Positions 34,861 to 43,362 of a stretch of DNA of 64,000 nt are shown here, piece by piece (within the stretch, counting starts at the first letter, position 1; every line of letters starts with the position of its first letter). Where the stretch lies: positions 248,001 to 312,000 of the forward strand of contig NZ_RAQH01000002.1 of NCBI RefSeq assembly GCF_003610695.1, given 5' to 3'. The position numbers and the translations under genes were made by a program. The notes below the pieces were generated by a model. It did no database searches and had not been told where the DNA came from. It saw only the letters and a list, made by a program, of their open reading frames with translations. The stretch comes from Epilithonimonas arachidiradicis (lineage in GTDB: Bacteria > Bacteroidota > Bacteroidia > Flavobacteriales > Weeksellaceae).

Positions 34861-36468
34861 ATGAAAAAAATTAGGTTGTTTTCGATAATCACTTTAAGCA
34901 CCACATTACTATTGGTAAGCTGTGGCGGCGGAGGAAACTCGAAGAAAGGTGGTGGCACAAAAGGCTTTGTGAGCAAAACCGGATGGAAGCCCAATGAAAA
35001 AGACGGGTGGTTCTTCTCTGGTAAGCAGCAAAAGCCAAAAGCTTGGCCAGGAATGGTCTATGTAGAAGGTGGTACTTTTACTATGGGATTGGTGGAAGAC
35101 AATGTGATGCATGATTGGAATAACACGCCAAGAAGAATGCAGGTAAGTTCTTTCTTCATTGGAGATACAGAAATTACAAACTCTGAATATAGAGAATATA
35201 CGACTTGGCTTAAGTTTGTTTTCCCTTCTTCAGATCCAAGCTTCAAACATATCTATACTGGTGCTTTGCCAGACACATTGGTTTGGAATAACAAATTATC
35301 TCGTAACGACTATGCCGAGACCTACTTTAGATCACCTGAGTATGATTATTATCCGGTTGTAGGTGTTTCTTGGTTACAGGCTACAAAATACTGTGACTGG
35401 TTGACAGACAGAGCGAATGAAAAGGCTTTGATGAGACAAGGTGTTATTTCTAAGGATGTTTACACAGCAGACAAGGCAGCTACTGCTGGAGCAACTTTCA
35501 ATATGGATAAGTTCAAATCCAATGATGCGGAGATGGATGCTTATGTTGATAAGAAAAAGCTTCAACAGAGAAGTGGCATCAAAACTTCTAACGAAAGAAT
35601 AGCAGCAGCTAACAGAAATGCAGCTTCGGGAGTTGTGGAAAAATTCAGACTTCCAACAGAGGTTGAATGGGAATTCGCAGCTTTAGGACTTCAAAAAGAA
35701 AGAGAGTATAACAACTATCTTGGTAAAAATACTCAGATCGATAAAATCAAAGGTACAAAAGGTAGAAACAGAGGAATGTATCTGGAAAACTTCAAAATGG
35801 GCCGTGGAGATTACTCTGGGGTTGCAGGTTGGAAAAACGACGGATCTCCTACAACTGCTGACGTTAAACAATATCCTTCTAATGATCTAGGGATCTACGG
35901 GATGTATGGTAACGTTGCAGAGTGGGTAGCTGACATCTACAGACCAATGATTGATGAAGAATTCAGTGATTTCAATTACTATAGAGGTAATGTTGTGGTT
36001 CAGGCTGTTAAGAACCAAGATGGTTCTTATAAAAAAGTAGGAAATACAGAGATCAAATATGATACGCTTGCTGACGGACGTCTGGTTTACAAAGGCTTGC
36101 CTGGGGAGTTTGAAAGAAAAGTTGTAGAAGATAACAGAAACTATAGAGACGGTGACTACCAGTCATCTTTGGATGCCGGTGGAACGCCTCCTAGCGATAG
36201 TGCAGATTTTAATATGTACAACTCTGTGAAACCAACATTTATCGTAGATAAAAACGGAAATGTAGTTTTGCAAAAAGATAAAAACAAAGCAACTTCTCAA
36301 ATCAATGATTACAGTAGAGTGGTGAAAGGAGGTTCTTGGTTAGATTCAGCATATTGGTTGGATCCGGGACAAAGAAGATTCAAAAACCAAATGAAAGGTT
36401 ATGGTTGGATCGGTTTCCGTGTTGCACAAGATGCGAAGAACAGCAAATCCGGAAGAACAAAAAGATAA
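34861..36468 (+). CDS. gldJ: Gliding motility lipoprotein GldJ
   Basis: This 535-residue lipoprotein has a lipoprotein signal (TLSTTLLLVSC, acylated C21), a Gly/Lys-rich linker and an FGE-sulfatase (formylglycine-enzyme-like) fold. The fold shows MVYVEGGTFTMG near residue 65, EITNSEYREY, VVGVSWLQATKYCDWLTDR, FRLPTEVEWEFAA, NVAEWVADIY and the terminal GGSWLD ... GFRVAQD. GldJ is a structural part of the gliding and T9SS machinery, related to GldK/PorK. Divergent porU on the other side keeps the conserved flavobacterial order. It ends at a strong terminator. Gliding by this organism is not proven; the genus Chryseobacterium keeps gld genes for secretion. Confidence 0.95.
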   Translation: MKKIRLFSIITLSTTLLLVSCGGGGNSKKGGGTKGFVSKTGWKPNEKDGWFFSGKQQKPKAWPGMVYVEGGTFTMGLVEDNVMHDWNNTPRRMQVSSFFIGDTEITNSEYREYTTWLKFVFPSSDPSFKHIYTGALPDTLVWNNKLSRNDYAETYFRSPEYDYYPVVGVSWLQATKYCDWLTDRANEKALMRQGVISKDVYTADKAATAGATFNMDKFKSNDAEMDAYVDKKKLQQRSGIKTSNERIAAANRNAASGVVEKFRLPTEVEWEFAALGLQKEREYNNYLGKNTQIDKIKGTKGRNRGMYLENFKMGRGDYSGVAGWKNDGSPTTADVKQYPSNDLGIYGMYGNVAEWVADIYRPMIDEEFSDFNYYRGNVVVQAVKNQDGSYKKVGNTEIKYDTLADGRLVYKGLPGEFERKVVEDNRNYRDGDYQSSLDAGGTPPSDSADFNMYNSVKPTFIVDKNGNVVLQKDKNKATSQINDYSRVVKGGSWLDSAYWLDPGQRRFKNQMKGYGWIGFRVAQDAKNSKSGRTKR

Positions 36469-36492
36469 TATCATATATAAATATTATAAATT

Positions 36493-36524
36493 AAAAAACA
36501 GCAGATTTTTCTGCTGTTTTTTTG
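36493..36524 (+). terminator. Terminator of gldJ
   Basis: CAGCAGA and TCTGCTG form a perfect stem with a TTTT loop, flanked by A-run and T-run. Confidence 0.9.
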
Positions 36525-36546
36525 TTTTTATATTGTAGCATTTTAA

Positions 36547-36554
36547 TATTTTTG
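36547..36554 (+). promoter_or_regulatory. -7 box (TATTTTTG) abutting the murF start codon
   Basis: Perfect TAnnTTTG ending four bases before the murF ATG at 36559, so the transcript may start at the initiation codon. Confidence 0.55.
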
Positions 36555-36558
36555 ATCT

Positions 36559-37830
36559 ATGAATATCAATGAGTTTTATCCGGTTTTTTTGCAGAGCAAA
36601 AATGTGGTTATAGATAGCAGAAAGATTGAAAAAGGGAGTCTGTTTTTTGCTTTCTCTGGAGAAAGTTATAATGCTGCAGAAAAAGCAAAAGAAGCCATTG
36701 AAAATGGCGCTCTGGCTGTCATTATCGAAGATGAAAAATATTCTGATCCGGAAAACAATATTTTTTATGTTTCTTCTACTTTAGAATTCCTGCAAAATCT
36801 CGCAATCTTCCATAGAGATCAATTAACAATTCCATTTATTGGATTAACTGGAAGTAACGGGAAAACTACAACTAAGGAGTTGATTAGCAATGTCCTGGCA
36901 GAAAAATTCAAAGTTCAATATACTTTTGGGAATCTTAACAATCACATTGGTGTTCCATTGACACTGCTTTCAATAAGAGAGGAACACGAGATTGCTGTCA
37001 TAGAAATGGGCGCCAATCATCAGAAAGAGATTGAATCCCTTTGCAAAATTGCAAAACCCAACATCGGTTATATTACTAATTTTGGTAAAGCCCATCTCGA
37101 AGGTTTTGGCGGATTTGAAGGTGTGATCAAAGGCAAATCCGAACTTTATAATTATCTTAAGGAAAATCAGCAGAAGATCTTGGTGAATCATAATGATAAG
37201 ATCCAGGTAGAAAAAACTGAAGATTATCATGATAAAATAACCTTCGGAACTCCGGATTCTGATTATAATTTTGAACCGGTTTTCAAAGATCATTTTGTTG
37301 GTGTTGATTATAATGGAACAGATATATTTTCCAATCTTACGGGGAAGTATAACTATGATAACATCTCTGCAGCTGTGGCTTTAGGGCTTCATTTCGGTCT
37401 AGATATTTTTGAAATCAAGAATGCGATAGAAAATTATTTCCCTTCCAATATGCGTTCTCAGATCCAGAAAAAAGATAATATAACTTTGGTTTTGGATACG
37501 TATAATGCCAATCCAAGCAGTATGCAGGTTTCTCTGGAGAATTTTAAAACCTTCGAAGGAAGTAAACTGATTATCATTGGTGATATGTTGGAATTGGGCG
37601 ACGAAAGCCTGAAAGAGCATCAGAATATTCTGGATTTTGCTAAGTCTTGTGGCTTTGATGAGATCATAACGGTTGGGCCGAATTTTAAAAAAGTCAATCA
37701 AACCGGAAATGCTTTTGAAAATACATCAGAACTGATAGAGGTTTTAAAAGCTAATCCCATTAAAAAAGATAATATTCTTCTGAAAGCTTCACGCGGAATT
37801 GCGCTCGAAAAAATCATTGATTATATATAA
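36559..37830 (+). CDS. murF: UDP-N-acetylmuramoyl-tripeptide--D-alanyl-D-alanine ligase
   Basis: This 423-residue cytoplasmic ligase adds D-Ala-D-Ala to the UDP-MurNAc-tripeptide, the last soluble step of peptidoglycan precursor synthesis. The N-terminal domain shows VVIDSRKIEKGSLFFAFSGE. The ATP loop is GLTGSNGKTTTKELI (about 95-109), followed by NLNNHIGVPLTLL and EMGANHQKEIESL. The C-terminal domain begins at VLDTYNANPSSM and includes GDMLELGDES. Length is normal. It stands alone between the gldJ terminator and its own. Confidence 0.95.
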   Translation: MNINEFYPVFLQSKNVVIDSRKIEKGSLFFAFSGESYNAAEKAKEAIENGALAVIIEDEKYSDPENNIFYVSSTLEFLQNLAIFHRDQLTIPFIGLTGSNGKTTTKELISNVLAEKFKVQYTFGNLNNHIGVPLTLLSIREEHEIAVIEMGANHQKEIESLCKIAKPNIGYITNFGKAHLEGFGGFEGVIKGKSELYNYLKENQQKILVNHNDKIQVEKTEDYHDKITFGTPDSDYNFEPVFKDHFVGVDYNGTDIFSNLTGKYNYDNISAAVALGLHFGLDIFEIKNAIENYFPSNMRSQIQKKDNITLVLDTYNANPSSMQVSLENFKTFEGSKLIIIGDMLELGDESLKEHQNILDFAKSCGFDEIITVGPNFKKVNQTGNAFENTSELIEVLKANPIKKDNILLKASRGIALEKIIDYI

Positions 37831-37833
37831 CAC

Positions 37834-37860
37834 AAAATCCTCAAATTATTGAGGATTTTT
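37834..37860. terminator. Terminator after murF, overlapping the NUDIX gene end
   Basis: AAAATCCTCAA and TTGAGGATTTT form an 11-bp perfect stem with loop ATTA and a T-run on the plus strand. The TAA stop of the convergent NUDIX gene lies in the loop and its last codons form one arm. Confidence 0.88.
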
Positions 37861-38457
37861 ACTTTTGAAATCGTTCAGAATCAACTTGATATTTTGAAAT
37901 GTCGAAGGTAAAATCTCAGATTCGATTTGTTCTTCGTTTTTCCAGCCAACCTCATTGATACCTTCTTCTATCTGAGGAATTGGTGTTTCGGTTCCTGCAT
38001 AAAACATTTCGAACCAATAGGTTGTCTTTAGGATTTTTTTGCCGTCTCTGTCTGTATAAATATGGTAGGTGGAATTAATGAAATCTTTGAGCTGGAGATC
38101 AAAAATCCCGCATTCTTCTTCAACTTCCCTTACAGCAGCCACTTCTCTGGATTCGCCGGGCTCAATTTTGCCTTTTGGCAAATCCCATTTTCCCAACCTG
38201 TGGATGAATAGGATTTTGTTTTCCAGATTCATAACAATTCCGCCGGCTGCGTCAATCTTCTTAAAATAATTGCCAAAATCTGCCCAGAGTTGATCAATGT
38301 CATTATGATAAATATTCAAGCCTTGCGATGCAGTATTTTCAAGCAGATCAATGGCGAAATCAAAGCTATGCGTTCCATCGTAATTCAGTGTTTTAGGACT
38401 GTTTTGAGGCTCAGAACTCAAAATTAATTTTTTCTCATTGATAAAAACTTTATACAT
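37846..38457 (-). CDS. NUDIX hydrolase
   Basis: This 203-residue protein has a complete NUDIX box, GKIEPGESREVAAVREVEEECGI, matching G-x5-E-x7-R-E-U-x-E-E-x-G-U (about 114-136). The preceding segment LFIHRLGKWDLPKG is typical of the class that hydrolyses nucleoside diphosphates linked to another group. An N-terminal extension of about 80 residues is shared by flavobacterial members. The substrate is unknown. A perfect -7 box lies 23 bases upstream. Its final codons are part of the terminator hairpin at 37834-37860. Confidence 0.9.
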   Translation of the reverse strand: MYKVFINEKKLILSSEPQNSPKTLNYDGTHSFDFAIDLLENTASQGLNIYHNDIDQLWADFGNYFKKIDAAGGIVMNLENKILFIHRLGKWDLPKGKIEPGESREVAAVREVEEECGIFDLQLKDFINSTYHIYTDRDGKKILKTTYWFEMFYAGTETPIPQIEEGINEVGWKNEEQIESEILPSTFQNIKLILNDFKSKNPQ

Positions 38458-38480
38458 TTGTAAGGCTTTTAATATTAATA

Positions 38481-38488
38481 CAAAAATA
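38481..38488 (-). promoter_or_regulatory. -7 box (TATTTTTG) of the NUDIX gene
   Basis: Perfect TAnnTTTG on the minus strand, 23 bases before the ATG, within the 36-bp gap to the divergent SRPBCC gene. Confidence 0.5.
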
Positions 38489-38493
38489 TAAAA

Positions 38494-38880
38494 ATGAATT
38501 TAGAAGGACGAAAAATAATTGTAAATAAATCTTCATCAGAATTGGCAGGGATGCTTAAAAATCCTCAGGATTACAAAGATCTGATGCCGGACAGTCTCCA
38601 GAATTTTGAAGCGAGAGAAGACGGTTTCAAATTCGGGCTGAAAGGGATGCCGGAAATTGCACTTAAAATAGATAATGTTTCTGATAAAGAAGTTGTTCTG
38701 AAGTCTGCAAGCTCCAGTCTTGATTTTGCTTTAACCGGAACAATGAATCCTGTGAGCGATAATCAGACTGAAGTTCAGTTATTATTCGAAGGGAAATTCA
38801 ATCCGTTTATCAAAATGATGGTAGAAAAACCGCTTCAGAATTTTATCAATTCTTTGACTGATAAGATCGAGCAATTGTAA
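38494..38880 (+). CDS. SRPBCC (START-like) superfamily protein, function unknown
   Basis: This 128-residue protein resembles the small helix-grip START-like proteins of flavobacteria. It begins with MNLEGRKIIVNKSSSELAGMLKNPQDYKDLMPDSLQNF, has alternating strands in the middle and ends with a long amphipathic helix (VEKPLQNFINSLTDKIEQL). This fold encloses a hydrophobic ligand, but none is known here. It is divergent from the NUDIX gene and its stop is immediately next to the convergent anmK stop. Confidence 0.75.
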   Translation: MNLEGRKIIVNKSSSELAGMLKNPQDYKDLMPDSLQNFEAREDGFKFGLKGMPEIALKIDNVSDKEVVLKSASSSLDFALTGTMNPVSDNQTEVQLLFEGKFNPFIKMMVEKPLQNFINSLTDKIEQL

Positions 38881-39936
38881 TCAGCAAATCAATCCGGAAG
38901 AATGATCTCCTGAACTTCCTGTTGCGGACGACAAAATATTGTTGAGACCAAGTGATCTCAAAACACCCATAAAAGCAAAAATCAAAGCTTCCTTATATTC
39001 AATAATTTCCTTTTCGGGAATGTGGATTTCGGTTTTGGTCTTTGCTTTTATCTTTTCTATAAGATAACTGTTATAAGCTCCACCACCTGTTATTAACACA
39101 TTCTGGATTTCGTACTCATCCAAAATTTTAGCAATCTGAAAGGCTGAATGTTCTGTAAAAGTCGCCAGCAAATCTTCGACTTTTTGATTTTGGATTAATG
39201 GTTGAATGTTGTTATTAATCCATTCCACTCCAAGAGATTTCGGATGCTTTTCGGAATAAAAACTTAATTGGTTTAATTCGTCTAAAAGCCTTTCATCAAC
39301 CATTCCTGCTTTTGCCAGATCGCCGTTCTCATCATATTTCTTTCCTAACTGGAGAGCGAAATCATTGAGAAGAATATTGACAGGGCAAATATCGAAAGCG
39401 ATTCTTTCTCCATCCCGATTCAATGAAATATTAGAAAATCCGCCGAGATTAAGACACGCATCAAATTCTGAAAATAATAGTTCATCTCCAATCGGTACCA
39501 AAGGTGCGGCGTTTCCACCCAAAATGACATCCTGACTTCGGAAATCGTAGATAACGGTTTTATTGATTTTTGATTTGATGGCTCTTCCGTCGCCGATCTG
39601 TAAAGTAAAAAGCTTCTGAGGCTGATGAAAAACAGTGTGTCCGTGCGAAGCGATCAGGTCGAGTTCAGAAATATGATGTTTTGAAATAAATTCAGAAACT
39701 TGGTCACCAAGATAGAATCCGTACTCCGAATTCAGTTTCAAAAGTTCTTCACTGGAAAGATAAATAGCATTTCTCAAGATATTTTCAAGCTCAGAAGAAT
39801 AGGGAAGTGTGTTACATTTTAGAATTTCGAAATTCCAGGTTGATTCTTTCCTGGTAAATTTTGCGTAGCAAATATCCAATCCGTCAAGGCTTGTTCCGGA
39901 CATCAGACCGATTGCAAAAAAAGTTTGCTGTCCCAT
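38881..39936 (-). CDS. anmK: Anhydro-N-acetylmuramic acid kinase
   Basis: This 351-residue cytoplasmic kinase opens and phosphorylates 1,6-anhydroMurNAc in cell-wall recycling. It shows the family start AIGLMSGTSLDGLDICYAKF, the segments ASHGHTVFHQP and DFRSQDVILGGNAAPLVPIGD, the sugar-binding NLGGFSNIS and the late LITGGGAYNSYLIEKI. Its ATG directly follows the lptC stop with no gap, so it is the third gene of a unit with the upstream outer-membrane protein gene and lptC. Length is close to the family norm. Confidence 0.95.
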   Translation of the reverse strand: MGQQTFFAIGLMSGTSLDGLDICYAKFTRKESTWNFEILKCNTLPYSSELENILRNAIYLSSEELLKLNSEYGFYLGDQVSEFISKHHISELDLIASHGHTVFHQPQKLFTLQIGDGRAIKSKINKTVIYDFRSQDVILGGNAAPLVPIGDELLFSEFDACLNLGGFSNISLNRDGERIAFDICPVNILLNDFALQLGKKYDENGDLAKAGMVDERLLDELNQLSFYSEKHPKSLGVEWINNNIQPLIQNQKVEDLLATFTEHSAFQIAKILDEYEIQNVLITGGGAYNSYLIEKIKAKTKTEIHIPEKEIIEYKEALIFAFMGVLRSLGLNNILSSATGSSGDHSSGLIC

Positions 39937-40530
39937 TTACTTGCTGGTTGCAGGGAGATTTGTAGAATTGAAACTTCCCGAATTATTGAAGAAGGTATAT
40001 TCCGTAAAGTCATCTTTAGCAACCATGCCGTGAGATCCAACCAAAATGTTCCCGTCTTTATCAGACACAAATACCGTGTCTTTGGTGTACATTTTTTGGC
40101 TTTTTTTATCCCAATTGATGGTCTCCGTTACAAAGGTTTGTCCTTCGGTCGTGATGATTTTCACCCTGCCTTTAGCAAAATAAAAATCTTTTTTCTCGTT
40201 ATATTTGGCATACTTAGCCCATATTTTTCCGGGATCTTTGGATTTTTTGTCAAAAAACTCCAGATAGATTCCTTTTTTTGTTTCGATGTAAGGCGAGTCG
40301 ATCAATTCATACTTCTCGATCAAAGGTGCTTTGAAATTAACCTTTACGATGCCCGAATCTCTTTGGATAATGTTCCCATTATAGATGACCTGAGAAGCAA
40401 AATTGGTTTTCTTGTCTTTGTTAACCTTTGTCATATCTTCTTCACAAGACTGCATAAGAAAAAACATCAGCAACAAAATGAATTGTTGTGATGTTTTAAG
40501 GTTAAATATTTTGTAGCAATAATCCTTCAT
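39937..40530 (-). CDS. lptC: LPS export periplasmic lipoprotein LptC
   Basis: This 197-residue protein has a lipoprotein signal (FILLLMFFLMQSC, acylated C29). Its OstA-like beta-jelly-roll repeats include VIYNGNIIQRDSGIVKVNFKAPLIEKYEL, YIETKKGIYLEFFDK and FYFAKGRVKIITTEGQTFVTETINWDKKSQKMYTKD. LptC links the inner-membrane LptBFG transporter to LptA in the lipopolysaccharide bridge. The lipoprotein form, rather than a membrane anchor, is usual in Bacteroidota. It lies 28 bp after the outer-membrane protein gene. Confidence 0.88.
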   Translation of the reverse strand: MKDYCYKIFNLKTSQQFILLLMFFLMQSCEEDMTKVNKDKKTNFASQVIYNGNIIQRDSGIVKVNFKAPLIEKYELIDSPYIETKKGIYLEFFDKKSKDPGKIWAKYAKYNEKKDFYFAKGRVKIITTEGQTFVTETINWDKKSQKMYTKDTVFVSDKDGNILVGSHGMVAKDDFTEYTFFNNSGSFNSTNLPATSK

Positions 40531-40558
40531 AGATTATCAATATCGGTCTCTTATAACA

Positions 40559-41851
40559 TTAGTTGTAGAGTCTCTTTCCAAACCACTTGTCTGCGAAATT
40601 GATTCCAACTCTCAAATTTATAAAATTTTGACGAATCAGATTGTTATCAAGTGTTCCTCTTTTTCCGAGTTCAATTCCAAGATCAATGCTGTTCATACGA
40701 TTGATATTGCTTTTCTCGAAAGGAAGCGTTACACCAGCTGTGACAGCGTACTTGTTGATGTTAGTTCCGTTGATCTGCAGGTTACCTTTTTCGTAGTAAG
40801 CGCCATAACGGTAAATAACTCGTGAAAAGTAAGAACGGAAATTATTGAAGTTTGGCAAATACCAACCTCCCACAGAGTATCTGTAAGAATCCTGATAGTT
40901 CAAAGCCTGTCCTAAGAAGTTAAAAGTTTCTCCTTTTTTATAGTCTACCTGAGTTCCGATAAACCATTTCGCATCTTTACCATAACCTACGCCCAAAGAT
41001 CCTTCTTGCGGAAGAAACTTTTTATCATACGTCGTTTTTTCTTCGATGATCGTTTCGTAAGCTTTTGTCTCGCCAAGAAGATAATAATAAGTACTGTTAG
41101 TGTAAGTATTTTTCATAGTCCCGGTATTACCGAAAGTATATGTTGCACCAACTGTCAATTTATGATCATTTGCCAGCTTTTTCTGATAGGTCGTACCTAA
41201 AGTGAAATTAAATGACTGGATTCTGTAGCTGTTAGCATATCCACTTGTCAATTCTGCTCCGGTGAAAGCTACTTCTTCTATGTCATATAGTTTCCCAAAA
41301 TAGAAATTGGACCTTAAACCAACCGCGAACTGGGAATTGATCTGATAAGATAACGCCGCCTGGACTGTATTCAGTGTTCCTTCACCGTGGAAGTGATGAA
41401 CTGCCGTCACTTGGTCCGTCGGTTGCTGAGATGATTCTAAAGCATCAGATGTTACAATATTATAGGATTTGGAACTATAAGGCTGATAGCCCAACCCGAA
41501 TTTTACTTTTTTCGAGATCGGAAAAGCTATCGTAATATTAGACAGATACGTCGAGTGTTTAGTCGAATTGATATTGTTAAAATCAGACTTATAATAGTTA
41601 TTCTCGTTAGTACCTTCAACTTTCAAAGTAGTTAGCTCCAGGTTGGTGTTTGCAGCTGGATTTCGGAAATTAAAATTATTATTAAAGTCCCAAATATAAG
41701 CTGTGGTAATACCACCCATAGAGTTAATATCGACTGTGTTATCATATTTTACATCTCCAATTCCATAAGCCCCGTACGGCGAATTCCCAATACTTTGAGC
41801 GTTTAGGAAATATCCTGCTACCAATGATGATAAAACAAAAATTCTCTTCAT
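40559..41851 (-). CDS. Outer-membrane beta-barrel protein encoded upstream of lptC
   Basis: This 430-residue protein has a signal peptide (MKRIFVLSSLVAGYFLNAQ), the start SIGNSPYGAYGIGDVKYDNTVDINSMGGITTAYIWDFNNNFNFRNPAA, and alternating amphipathic strands to a barrel-like C-terminus (NFINLRVGINFADKWFGKRLYN). The opening resembles FadL-like proteins that begin SPYSRFGIGD in Bacteroidota and commonly lie next to lptC. The exact function is unknown. First gene of the unit with lptC and anmK. Confidence 0.82.
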   Translation of the reverse strand: MKRIFVLSSLVAGYFLNAQSIGNSPYGAYGIGDVKYDNTVDINSMGGITTAYIWDFNNNFNFRNPAANTNLELTTLKVEGTNENNYYKSDFNNINSTKHSTYLSNITIAFPISKKVKFGLGYQPYSSKSYNIVTSDALESSQQPTDQVTAVHHFHGEGTLNTVQAALSYQINSQFAVGLRSNFYFGKLYDIEEVAFTGAELTSGYANSYRIQSFNFTLGTTYQKKLANDHKLTVGATYTFGNTGTMKNTYTNSTYYYLLGETKAYETIIEEKTTYDKKFLPQEGSLGVGYGKDAKWFIGTQVDYKKGETFNFLGQALNYQDSYRYSVGGWYLPNFNNFRSYFSRVIYRYGAYYEKGNLQINGTNINKYAVTAGVTLPFEKSNINRMNSIDLGIELGKRGTLDNNLIRQNFINLRVGINFADKWFGKRLYN

Positions 41852-41896
41852 CCTTTAAAATTTCAATGCGCAAATATCTTAATTAATAATGAATTG

Positions 41897-41904
41897 CAAA
41901 AATA
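41897..41904 (-). promoter_or_regulatory. -7 box (TATTTTTG) upstream of the outer-membrane protein gene
   Basis: Perfect TAnnTTTG on the minus strand, 45 bases before the ATG at 41851. A second near-match lies closer to the ATG (about 41870), so the start point is uncertain. Confidence 0.4.
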
Positions 41905-42014
41905 TATTTGGGTTAAAGTTTGTTAAGTAGTTTCGACAATTCGGCGAGTTTAGTCGATTGTTTATATATATTAATAGATTGTTGTTGATAGGTGCAAAAT
42001 TGCATCCTCATAAA

Positions 42015-42047
42015 ACTAACAACTAAATACTAACAACTAAAAACTAA
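42015..42047. repeat. 14-bp direct tandem repeat in the holB promoter
   Basis: ACTAACAACTAAAT is followed at once by ACTAACAACTAAAA and a partial third unit ACTAA. The repeat ends four bases before the -7 box. Confidence 0.6.
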
Positions 42048-42051
42048 TATT

Positions 42052-42059
42052 TATCTTTG
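42052..42059 (+). promoter_or_regulatory. -7 box (TATCTTTG) abutting the holB start codon
   Basis: Perfect TAnnTTTG ending five bases before the ATG at 42065, so a leaderless transcript is likely if this box is used. Confidence 0.55.
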
Positions 42060-42064
42060 CGAGT

Positions 42065-43168
42065 ATGAAATGGGAACAGATTATAGGCCAGCAATCCATC
42101 AAAAATCTTTTACGAGATAGTATCCAGGATTCCAGGGTAGGGCACGCGCAACTTTTCGTAGGAGAAGAAGGCTTTGGTGTTTTACCATTGGCTTTAGCAA
42201 TGGCTCAGGAGATTTTTGAGAAAGAAAATCCCGCTTCTGTTCATAAGGTCGAGAATCTCAATCATCTCGATTTACATTTCAGTTTTCCTGTTTTTTCTGA
42301 TAAGAATGTTTCGCTGAGCAAACGTTTTTTCGACAATTTCCGAGAAATGATTTTGGAAAATCCTTACTCATCGTTTGATGATTGGACAAGCTTTTTGGAA
42401 TCGGAAAATAAACAGTTTTTCATTTCTGCAGATGAAGCGGAAGATATCGGACAAAGATTCAATCTGAAAAGTTTTGAAGGTGGGAGCAAAATTCTGATTA
42501 TCTGGCGAGCTGATAAAATGAATGATGCTGCAGCCAACAAAATCCTGAAGTTTCTGGAAGAACCTCCAAAAAATACGTTCATCATTCTTTGTGCTCCAAG
42601 TACCAATGATATATTGCCAACCATTTTATCAAGATGTCAGATTGTCAATGTTCCGAGAATTAATGATAAAGATATTTTAGAAAAACTTCAAAACCACAAT
42701 TCTGCAAAAGAAATTGCTTATCAAGCTCAAGGTGATTGGAATCTTGCAAAATCACTGTCAGAAAATAATGAAGGAGCTTCAGAATTTGAAACCCTATTTA
42801 TTCAATGGGTTCGGAATGCTTTTCAGGCAAAAAAGAAACCCGAAGTTCTCCGCGAAATTGTAAAATGGGCACGTCAAATCTCCGAATGGAATCGTGAAAA
42901 GCAAATGAAATTCCTCAATTATTGTATTGAGATTTTCCGTCTGGCAATGCTTCAAAATTACGGAAATGATAATCTAGTTTACAAGAAGCTGAGTGAAGGT
43001 AATTTTAACTGGCAATCTTTTTCTAAGTTCATTCACGGAGCAAACATCGTTTCCATTGTTGAGGAAATTACAGATGCATCCTACCACATTTCCAGAAACG
43101 CCAATTCTAAAATTGTTTTGACGGATATGGGAATTAAGTTAACCCGTTATATCCACAAATCCGCTTAA
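42065..43168 (+). CDS. holB: DNA polymerase III subunit delta' (clamp loader)
   Basis: This 367-residue AAA+ protein begins with the family pattern IIGQQSIKNLLRDSIQDSRVGHAQLFVGEEGFGVLPLALAMAQ. The normal Walker A Lys-Thr is missing, as is usual for delta', which does not hydrolyse ATP. The segments KILIIWRADKMNDAAANKILKFLEEPPKNTFIILCAPSTNDILPTILSRCQIV contain the Walker B-like region and the SRC motif used to trigger ATP hydrolysis in the neighbouring subunit. I see no zinc-binding Cys cluster. It acts in loading the sliding clamp. It stands alone on the plus strand. Confidence 0.92.
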   Translation: MKWEQIIGQQSIKNLLRDSIQDSRVGHAQLFVGEEGFGVLPLALAMAQEIFEKENPASVHKVENLNHLDLHFSFPVFSDKNVSLSKRFFDNFREMILENPYSSFDDWTSFLESENKQFFISADEAEDIGQRFNLKSFEGGSKILIIWRADKMNDAAANKILKFLEEPPKNTFIILCAPSTNDILPTILSRCQIVNVPRINDKDILEKLQNHNSAKEIAYQAQGDWNLAKSLSENNEGASEFETLFIQWVRNAFQAKKKPEVLREIVKWARQISEWNREKQMKFLNYCIEIFRLAMLQNYGNDNLVYKKLSEGNFNWQSFSKFIHGANIVSIVEEITDASYHISRNANSKIVLTDMGIKLTRYIHKSA

Positions 43169-43300
43169 ACTTTCTTGCAAGATCTATCAATCAGGATTGG
43201 TTAATATGATTGTTCCTAGATTTTTAAAGATTAGTGATATCAGCTTCTATTCACCAGTTTGATATTATAGACAAATTCGATAAACTTTTAATAAAAAATT

Positions 43301-43320
43301 AATCAAACAAATGTTTGATT
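43301..43320. promoter_or_regulatory. Operator palindrome at the tetR-tolC-emrAB promoter
   Basis: AATCAAACA and TGTTTGATT are 9-bp perfect arms with a 2-base centre. The right arm contains the -33 TTG, so binding would block RNA polymerase. It is most simply the site for the TetR protein encoded just downstream. Confidence 0.75.
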
Positions 43321-43344
43321 GAATGTGTTTTTGATTTAACTTTG
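43315..43344 (+). promoter_or_regulatory. Promoter of the tetR-tolC-emrAB operon
   Basis: TTG (43315-43317), 19 bases, then TAACTTTG (43337-43344): a complete match to TTG-N17-23-TAnnTTTG, with the ATG 18 bases further on. Confidence 0.8.
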
Positions 43345-43362
43345 CGCCGTTAAAAATCAATT

